A stretch of 27,021 bases of DNA. Source: Bacteriovoracaceae bacterium UBA6261 (GTDB taxonomy: Bacteria; Bdellovibrionota; Bacteriovoracia; Bacteriovoracales; Bacteriovoracaceae). Shown here piece by piece: positions 22,519 through 27,021 of the stretch. The DNA lies in contig DJVH01000083.1 in the NCBI GenBank assembly GCA_002440825.1, positions 1 through 27,021 of the forward strand, read 5' to 3'. Within the stretch, counting starts at the first letter, position 1, and each line of letters starts with the position of its first letter. The notes under the pieces are model-generated. The model saw only the letters and a list, made by a program, of their open reading frames with translations. It did not search any database and was not told where the DNA came from. The translations under genes were made by a program, and so were the position numbers.

Positions 22519-22982
22519 GCGATAAAGATCACCGGGGCATAAGTAAATTTCTTTCCAAAAATTTTCTTAATTCCGCGAACGTCGCCAATTCTGATCAACA
22601 CAACTATATTATCAAAATTCTTGATTGCATTAAACAGTAAAAGAGAACTCCCGACTATCACAGTTGTGTATAACAGATAGAGAAAGACTGTTTCCTGAAA
22701 CGAATGCGGAACCAAAAGATAAAACGAAGCGAGATATTTTGAATCCCCTCCCCCCATAATATTCATCAAAAAGAGAGCAAAACCTACAAAGAGAAAGGCG
22801 AGTGAAAAAAGAAAAGCACTGAACTTCCAGATATAGATTTGAGGATAAACGAACGTCAGCAGAACAAAGAAAAGAAAATTGATCACAACCCACATGTTTG
22901 AAATTTTCGTTGTTTTAAAATCGATGTAGGCAACAAAGAGAAGCTGAATGGAAATAAATACAAAAACCAGCAGCGGCATCAT
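22473..22982 (-). CDS. cpaA: Tad prepilin peptidase (CpaA/TadV, A24 aspartyl)
   Basis: A 169-residue polytopic membrane protease. The two catalytic aspartates are visible: D21 in AYIDFKTTKISN and the aspartate of MGGGDSKYLASF (about residue 80), the GxGD motif. Several hydrophobic segments surround them. The short form without the N-methyltransferase domain is typical of TadV/CpaA. It should cleave the leaders of the pilins encoded on either side. The ATG at 22982 overlaps the stop of the previous gene (TGATG); a second ATG follows immediately. Confidence 0.92.
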   Translation of the reverse strand: MMPLLVFVFISIQLLFVAYIDFKTTKISNMWVVINFLFFVLLTFVYPQIYIWKFSAFLFSLAFLFVGFALFLMNIMGGGDSKYLASFYLLVPHSFQETVFLYLLYTTVIVGSSLLLFNAIKNFDNIVVLIRIGDVRGIKKIFGKKFTYAPVIFIAWMWFGWQNRLVLGY

Positions 22983-23209
22983 CAGCGCGTTTCCTGATTT
23001 TTATAATGGGAATAAAAGCATTCGTATTTGCAGACGCCGGTTGAAAACTGCTCCGTCATTTCAAAACCAAGATACCCGACAGACTGAAACATCGTTTTGC
23101 CCAATCCTCTTACCATATTGATTGTAATAAAGGTCATAAAGGCAAAAATGAAAAGATATTCAATAAGGGCCTGCCCTGAGGAAGCCCTTATTAAGTTATT
23201 GGTTGTCAT
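22982..23209 (-). CDS. Small Flp-like pseudopilin
   Basis: A 75-residue protein with ASSGQALIEYLFIFAFMTF, a class III prepilin core with cleavage after Gly and Glu at +5. After the hydrophobic helix comes a short polar tail with two Cys in a CX3C arrangement (CKYEC). No good ribosome site precedes the ATG. It lies 104 bp behind the major pilin gene and is coupled to the prepilin peptidase gene. Confidence 0.8.
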   Translation of the reverse strand: MTTNNLIRASSGQALIEYLFIFAFMTFITINMVRGLGKTMFQSVGYLGFEMTEQFSTGVCKYECFYSHYKNQETR

Positions 23210-23313
23210 GATTTAAGAATTAAGGATAGGAGGCCTTCAAGCAATAGGAGGAAAATAATACCCAAAGAAGAATTAGTACTTCAGTTTATCGAGAGCCAAA
23301 TGTTCAGGCGAAA

Positions 23314-23496
23314 CTACGGTGTTTCTTGCAACATTGTATCGGCTTTATTGAATACACCATCAGTAAGTGATCCAAGTCGCTTTGTTGCCTGGTCTCTGAA
23401 CTTAAAAACAATCATGGCAACAACGGCAACGAGTAGAATGTACTCTGTAGACGTCTGTCCACTCTCATCTTTTAAATAGGCCAATAGCTTTTTCAT
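23314..23496 (-). CDS. flp: Flp major pilin
   Basis: A 60-residue pilin, the right size for Flp. AGGAG lies 7 nt before the ATG at 23496; a longer frame from 23523 would bury that ribosome site and is rejected. The leader MKKLLAYLKDESG is followed by QTSTEYILLVAVVAMIV, a type IVb core with Glu-Tyr at +5/+6, and a short polar C-terminus. It is the first gene of the Tad locus. The 104 bp behind it contain no clear terminator, but such a gap often lets pilin mRNA exceed that of the assembly genes. Confidence 0.92.
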   Translation of the reverse strand: MKKLLAYLKDESGQTSTEYILLVAVVAMIVFKFRDQATKRLGSLTDGVFNKADTMLQETP

Positions 23497-23524
23497 ACGT
23501 GCACTCCTATTACAAATTCCCACT

Positions 23525-23539
23525 GCCGACTACTTCGGC
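23525..23539 (-). other. Short hairpin in the flp leader
   Basis: A 5-bp stem GCCGA/TCGGC with a 5-nt loop about 30 nt upstream of the flp ATG. It would lie in the flp 5' untranslated region. It is short and may have no role. The flp promoter itself cannot be assigned with confidence in 23540-23690. Confidence 0.25.
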
Positions 23540-23693
23540 TAATCACAGCAAGAACTTTAATTTCAGCACTATTATTTTATCATTTTACTCGGTTTTTCTT
23601 ATGCCTAATTAATGTCTGGCGGTTTTTTTGGATTAAGGCCATGATTTTACAAGGGTGGCAAAAAGATTCCTAGAGATGACCCCTCAGAAAGTG

Positions 23694-23699
23694 TATAAT
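23694..23699 (+). promoter_or_regulatory. -10 element of the 6S RNA gene
   Basis: A perfect TATAAT, with the predicted transcript start at about 23706, exactly where the closing stem of the 6S RNA begins. The -35 region (around 23671) is weak. Confidence 0.6.
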
Positions 23700-23705
23700 G
23701 AAAGT

Positions 23706-23896
23706 GGGTCTAGGAGTTGGCAATTAAGTTGGTTCCTCTATAAAGAATTATTCGGGAGCGGTCCCTGGTCACGGTGAGCAAGCTCATATTGAACCTTCGG
23801 GTTCTTTCAGTGAGAAGCCTAAAGTGACTACTAACTGCAGCCACCTATTTAAAAATGGGCGGAACCTCGACAATAGTCCACCTTCTAGGCTCTTTT
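23706..23896 (+). ncRNA. ssrS: 6S RNA
   Basis: A roughly 190-nt RNA with the layout of 6S RNA, which binds the housekeeping RNA polymerase by mimicking an open promoter. The ends (23706-23720 and 23878-23892) pair over 15 positions with one mismatch and three G-U pairs. Family-typical blocks follow in order: GAGCGGTCCCTG, GGTGAGCAAGCTC and GTGAGAAGCCTAAA. The apical arm ends in a perfect GAACC/GGTTC stem capped by a UUCG tetraloop (23791-23804). A TATAAT lies just upstream and a T-rich run follows the closing stem. It accounts for most of the otherwise gene-free 23497-23979. The usual neighbour ygfA is not present. Confidence 0.88.
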
Positions 23897-23979
23897 CTCT
23901 TTTGCTTCTTCTTTACACTCTTCATCCCCCGTACATTCAAATGCTTGACATGTAGCCTCTCTGCCACGATCCTATTTCT

Positions 23980-24513
23980 ATGATCGACAATGTAAATTAC
24001 CAGCCACTTAACTATTCCTGGATTGAAGGCCTCGCACTTGATGAAATCAACATGGATGAATCAGGTATTGTGAATATCAACGGCCATTTAAATCCTGAAT
24101 TATTATTAGAAGAATCTTCGATCGCGTTCATGAACGATCTACGCGATCGTTTTGAAGCTTACGTGACAAAATTCAATGAATACCGTGCTCGCAATAACTC
24201 TTCAGCGGCGATCAAGCTTTTCAAAATTTCAAACACTGTTAACGACTTCATGTTATTCAGAAATTCACTTCGTCTTATTTTTGCCCGCAAATCCTACGAC
24301 GTTATCTCCATAGGATTTCTTGCTAACGGAAAAGACATTTACGGAGCTCGCCTTTCTTTCAATGATCAATTCGGTTCAACGAATATTCATGAAGTAAGAG
24401 CGCATATCGGACCGTTTAACAAAATCACATGGCGCTTTAATAATGAAGTTGTTGATGTTGATGCTCTTGTTCGACATTACCTGACTGAGTTTATTGTTAA
24501 CTCTGCCCGATAA
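23980..24513 (+). CDS. Protein of unknown function, 177 residues
   Basis: An open frame with ordinary codon use and balanced composition, mixed alpha/beta by appearance, no signal peptide, membrane segment or Cys. I do not recognise the family. The middle (KISNTVNDFMLFRNSLRLIFA) and the end (WRFNNEVVDVDALVRHYLTEF) look like folded segments. No ribosome site precedes the ATG at 23980; a later ATG at codon 25 is possible. A TTGACA at 23945-23950 suggests an own promoter, although no well-spaced -10 follows. It lies between 6S RNA and a convergent sugar-nucleotide gene 8 bp away. Confidence 0.72.
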   Translation: MIDNVNYQPLNYSWIEGLALDEINMDESGIVNINGHLNPELLLEESSIAFMNDLRDRFEAYVTKFNEYRARNNSSAAIKLFKISNTVNDFMLFRNSLRLIFARKSYDVISIGFLANGKDIYGARLSFNDQFGSTNIHEVRAHIGPFNKITWRFNNEVVDVDALVRHYLTEFIVNSAR

Positions 24514-24521
24514 GCCATTGC

Positions 24522-25511
24522 TTAAATAAAAGAGATCCCTTCACCCTTATTCTTCACTGCTTTGTTGTTGTGTTTTACACCGTGAAATCGTTTATAGGTG
24601 AATTCCATCGATTCGCGAATTGTCGGCATTTTAATTTTGAGCAAGCCTTCAATGTTGAGAACGTCGAGTTTGTAATAAAGATGCTCTTCAATTTTTTCGA
24701 TGTTAGCGCCCTTTGCAATAGGAAAGTGCCATTTGCCTTTGTTGATGAGCCCGTCTGATTCATTAAAAATTTCGCAATAGAGTTTTGCAAATTCATAATG
24801 AGTCATTGTGTCCTGTGAACTCAAATGAACGAGCCTGTTGGAGACATTTTTATCAATGCACATTTTAAGAACCATTCCCAGATAGTAGACATCAAGCCAG
24901 CCCTGATGGACGAAATCATCGTAAATGGCGCCTTGGTTGTTTTTAATATTCTTTTGAAGCTGTTCAAAAAAAGTGCTCGCAAGAGGATTCACTCCTCTGC
25001 CATAGATTTTGCAACAACGGAAGATGAGATAATTTAAAGAGGATTTCTGGAGATAAAATTCTGAGGACGCCTGTGCTTTACCATATTGAGTGATGACATC
25101 AGGGTTATCCATTTCATTATAATTTTTGTTCATTCCCGAGAAGACAAACTGAGAAGAGAAATAAACGATTCGGGCTCCGTAGCGTGGAGCAAGTTCAGCT
25201 ACGTTAAAAAGACCTGCTGAGTTTAAAGCATCGCAACCGTTTGGCATGTCCGCGCAATCTTTTAATGAAGTAAGGCCCACACAGTATAAAACAAAATCTG
25301 GCTTAAAGGCATAGAGGACAAGTTGCACTTCATCTTTATTTAAAACATCACAAGGCAAAGTTAAAATACCCGGCAATGGAGTGTGGCTGCGATGATAAGT
25401 TCCGACCACGCGATAATCTTTGCGAAAAAATTCTGCGAGATTGGATCCAATAAATGAGTTGACTCCAATAATAAGAACTGTCTTTCTTTTGTCGGGTGCT
25501 GAGGTTTCCAT
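24522..25511 (-). CDS. RmlD-like NAD(P)-dependent sugar-nucleotide reductase/epimerase
   Basis: A 329-residue extended short-chain dehydrogenase. The Rossmann start is VLIIGVNSFIGSNLAEFF (13-30), followed by PDFVLYCVGLTS and VYFSSQFVFSG, giving the closest resemblance to dTDP-4-dehydrorhamnose reductase (RmlD). The ATG at 25511 is chosen; a TTG seven codons upstream lies next to the flagellin terminator. At the catalytic site the usual YxxxK reads YGKAQ (143-147), so the +4 position is Gln and not Lys, which may change or abolish catalysis. A role in LPS O-antigen, capsule or flagellin glycosylation is possible given the flagellin genes next to it. No other sugar-nucleotide genes are nearby. 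Confidence 0.83.
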   Translation of the reverse strand: METSAPDKRKTVLIIGVNSFIGSNLAEFFRKDYRVVGTYHRSHTPLPGILTLPCDVLNKDEVQLVLYAFKPDFVLYCVGLTSLKDCADMPNGCDALNSAGLFNVAELAPRYGARIVYFSSQFVFSGMNKNYNEMDNPDVITQYGKAQASSEFYLQKSSLNYLIFRCCKIYGRGVNPLASTFFEQLQKNIKNNQGAIYDDFVHQGWLDVYYLGMVLKMCIDKNVSNRLVHLSSQDTMTHYEFAKLYCEIFNESDGLINKGKWHFPIAKGANIEKIEEHLYYKLDVLNIEGLLKIKMPTIRESMEFTYKRFHGVKHNNKAVKNKGEGISFI

Positions 25512-25535
25512 ATGTATCCAGTATAAACACAAATA

Positions 25536-25567
25536 GGGAAAGTTGCTCCATTCGGAGCAACTTTCCC
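25536..25567 (-). terminator. Intrinsic terminator after flagellin gene
   Basis: A 14-bp perfect stem GGGAAAGTTGCTCC/GGAGCAACTTTCCC with a 4-nt loop, followed on the minus strand by TATTTGTGTTT. It lies 8 bp after the flagellin stop and separates it from the RmlD-like gene. Confidence 0.9.
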
Positions 25568-25574
25568 GTTAAGA

Positions 25575-26411
25575 TTAGCCTTGTAGTAGTTTTAAAGCAG
25601 TGTTTGGGGTCTGATTAGCTTGCGATAGAACCGAAATACCTGCCTGATGTAGAATATTATTCTTAGTCAGATCAGCTGTCTCAGCTGCTACATCAACATC
25701 TCTAATTCTTGAGTTAGCTGCTGAGAGGTTCTCATCGCTGACTTCAAGGTTGTTCGAAGTTGACTGCAATCTGTTCTGAAGGGCACCAAAGTTTGCTCGC
25801 ACGCCGTTGATCTTAACCAAAGCATCATCCAGCTTTTTGAGCGAAGCTTGAGCTCCTTCTTTCGTAGACACCCCATCGATTCCCAAACCAAGTGATTCGA
25901 GGGTTGCGTCCGCCCCTGCTCCGTCATAGTGAAGTCTATCGAGCAAAGGATCATTTTTGATACCAACTTGGAATTCGAGTTTTCCGCTTTGTCCGTCGAG
26001 AAGTTTGATTCCGTTAAATTCTGTAGACTTTGCGATTCGATCAATCTCTTCTTTGAGATTTTGGAATTCAATGTCTGAGAATCCTCTCTCTGTAGATCCC
26101 ACTGTATCTGAAGCGGCTTGGACTGAAAGTTCTCTAAGTCTGATGATGATGTTTGAGATTTCATTCATTCCACCTTCTGCCGTTTGTAACATTGAGATAG
26201 CGTCGCCAGCATTTCTTTTGGCCTGTCTCATTCCTCTAATACTGGCTTTCAAGTTTTCACTGATTGCCAGTCCCGCCGCATCGTCACCTGATCTTGTAAT
26301 TCTCTCACCAGAAGACAACTTTCTTAAATTGTCATTCAAGTTTTTATTTGTGAGACCCAATGATCTCTGTGCTGACAACGACGCAATATTTGTGTTAATT
26401 CTTAATCCCAT
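25575..26411 (-). CDS. fliC: Flagellin
   Basis: A 278-residue flagellin, the filament subunit exported by the flagellar type III system. The conserved D0/D1 N-terminus is complete (MGLRINTNIASLSAQRSL, LSSGERITRSGDDAAGLAI), as is the C-terminus (ANSRIRDVDVAAETADLTK, AGISVLSQANQTPNTALKLLQG). The variable centre is very short, about residues 140-195, giving a minimal, smooth flagellin. AGGAG lies 7 nt before the ATG at 26411. The 211 bp upstream (26412-26622) contain no gene and no sigma-28 promoter that I can assign. It is followed by a strong terminator and preceded by a second flagellin gene on the same strand. Confidence 0.96.
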   Translation of the reverse strand: MGLRINTNIASLSAQRSLGLTNKNLNDNLRKLSSGERITRSGDDAAGLAISENLKASIRGMRQAKRNAGDAISMLQTAEGGMNEISNIIIRLRELSVQAASDTVGSTERGFSDIEFQNLKEEIDRIAKSTEFNGIKLLDGQSGKLEFQVGIKNDPLLDRLHYDGAGADATLESLGLGIDGVSTKEGAQASLKKLDDALVKINGVRANFGALQNRLQSTSNNLEVSDENLSAANSRIRDVDVAAETADLTKNNILHQAGISVLSQANQTPNTALKLLQG

Positions 26412-26611
26412 TTTTAATCTCCTGTCACGCTAAGCCTCCCTGCTAATACTCCGAACATCTTGTTCAGAAAAATTTGTTTTGTTTAATTTTAAAGTTCTTC
26501 TAGTTTCTTTCGAAAATTCTCGTAACTGTGCCTTAAGCATCTACTACAATGCTAAAACTTTTTTAATCTAAGTTACTATGCAACAACTCACACTTGCAGG
26601 CATGTCTGTTG

Positions 26612-26633
26612 CTCAGCGCTTATTAGCGCTGAG
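26612..26633 (-). terminator. Hairpin overlapping the stop of flagellin 2
   Basis: A perfect 9-bp stem CTCAGCGCT/AGCGCTGAG with a 4-nt loop. The stop codon at 26623-26625 lies across the loop. No T-run follows on the minus strand, so it is not a textbook intrinsic terminator; mRNA stabilisation or ribosome-linked effects are alternatives. Confidence 0.45.
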
Positions 26634-27021
26634 AAGCAGCCTGGATCAAGCTTAGTGCTGAGTTAGTACTTGAGTTAGCTTGAGAAAGCACACTAGTACC
26701 AGCTTGCATTAAGATGTTCTGTTTAGTTAATTCTGCAGTTTCTGCAGCGACGTCTGTGTCTCTTACACGAGAGTTTGCAGAAGAAAGGTTTTCAATACTT
26801 GTTTGAATATTGTTAACTGTTGACTGCAATCTGTTCTGAAGAGCACCGAAGTCAGCTCTGATCCCTGAAACAGAGATGATCGCTTGATCGATTGACGTCA
26901 GAGAGTTTTGAGCTGAAATCTTATCTGAGACTGAAGCTAAGTTTAATCCAAGAGCAGCTACGTTTACGTCAGCTGATGAAGCATCAAATGTTAATCTGTC
27001 TGAGATAGGATCGTTTCTTGT
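26623..27021 (-). CDS. Flagellin, C-terminal part (continues beyond window)
   Basis: The frame is open from the right edge of the window and gives the last 132 residues of a second flagellin. It shows ISDRLTFDASSADVNVAALG and IRADFGALQNRLQST, then the D0 end ANSRVRDTDVAAETAELTK, QAGTSVLSQANSSTNSAL and a terminal AASQR. The C-terminal half is closely related to the flagellin at 25575-26411, so the two arose by tandem duplication. The N-terminus and promoter lie outside the window. It ends in a hairpin that spans the stop codon. Confidence 0.95.
   Translation of the reverse strand, partial: TRNDPISDRLTFDASSADVNVAALGLNLASVSDKISAQNSLTSIDQAIISVSGIRADFGALQNRLQSTVNNIQTSIENLSSANSRVRDTDVAAETAELTKQNILMQAGTSVLSQANSSTNSALSLIQAASQR

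Noticed and set aside
25957..26433. Open frame of 158 codons opposite the flagellin gene
   Set aside because: Antisense shadow of a strongly conserved gene; the length follows from biased flagellin codons.
26412..26611. Sigma-28 promoter for the flagellin gene
   Set aside because: No TAAA / CGATAA pair with the right spacing could be found by eye, so no site is claimed.

Overview
The window looks like chromosomal DNA of a motile Gram-negative bacterium with moderate-to-low GC and flagella. It carries glmU/glmS, a secretin-type Tad pilus locus, flagellins and a proteobacterial-style 6S RNA. The gene styles (tandem flagellins, many small secreted proteins, a Tad/Flp locus with several pseudopilins) suggest the Bdellovibrio/Bacteriovorax group (Bdellovibrionota). 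That placement is inference; no rRNA or other marker is present to prove it.

Left part (1-9201). A divergent flavoprotein gene, cut by the window edge, faces an operon of a membrane-anchored metallophosphoesterase, an ArsS-type radical SAM enzyme and a two-domain transferase (GT2 domain plus DUF2064-like domain). This is the gene company of the 'rSAM/selenodomain' or arsenosugar cluster. The operon converges, with a 14-bp overlap, on a minus-strand block of a UvrD/PcrA helicase, glmS and glmU, the last two making UDP-GlcNAc.

Middle part (9202-13901). lon is read to the right from a region with a sigma-32-like promoter and ends at an intrinsic terminator. A single-domain response regulator and a small membrane-anchored protein of unknown function follow. 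Then come three small minus-strand genes for secreted proteins that all end in the same five residues, SNTSK. The first two are paralogues, and each is preceded by a well-formed sigma-54 -24/-12 element and a shared upstream block. The third is a different, cysteine-rich protein lying just behind a secreted YD/RHS-repeat protein.

Tad pilus locus (15595-23496, minus strand). In transcription order: Flp pilin, pseudopilin, prepilin peptidase, pseudopilin, two TadE-like proteins, CpaB, CpaC secretin, a single protein fusing a CpaE/MinD-type ATPase to the CpaF motor ATPase, and TadB. The YD-repeat protein and third SNTSK protein follow directly and may belong to the same transcription unit. No TadC, TadD or TadG is seen.

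Right part (23500-27021). A 6S RNA gene lies divergent from the pilus locus. It is followed by a conserved-looking protein of unknown function, an RmlD-like sugar-nucleotide reductase family protein with an altered active-site motif, a complete flagellin gene and the 3' part of a second flagellin gene.

The most novel items are the SNTSK-tagged secreted proteins with their sigma-54 promoters, the CpaE-CpaF fusion, and the YD-repeat gene at the tail of the Tad locus.
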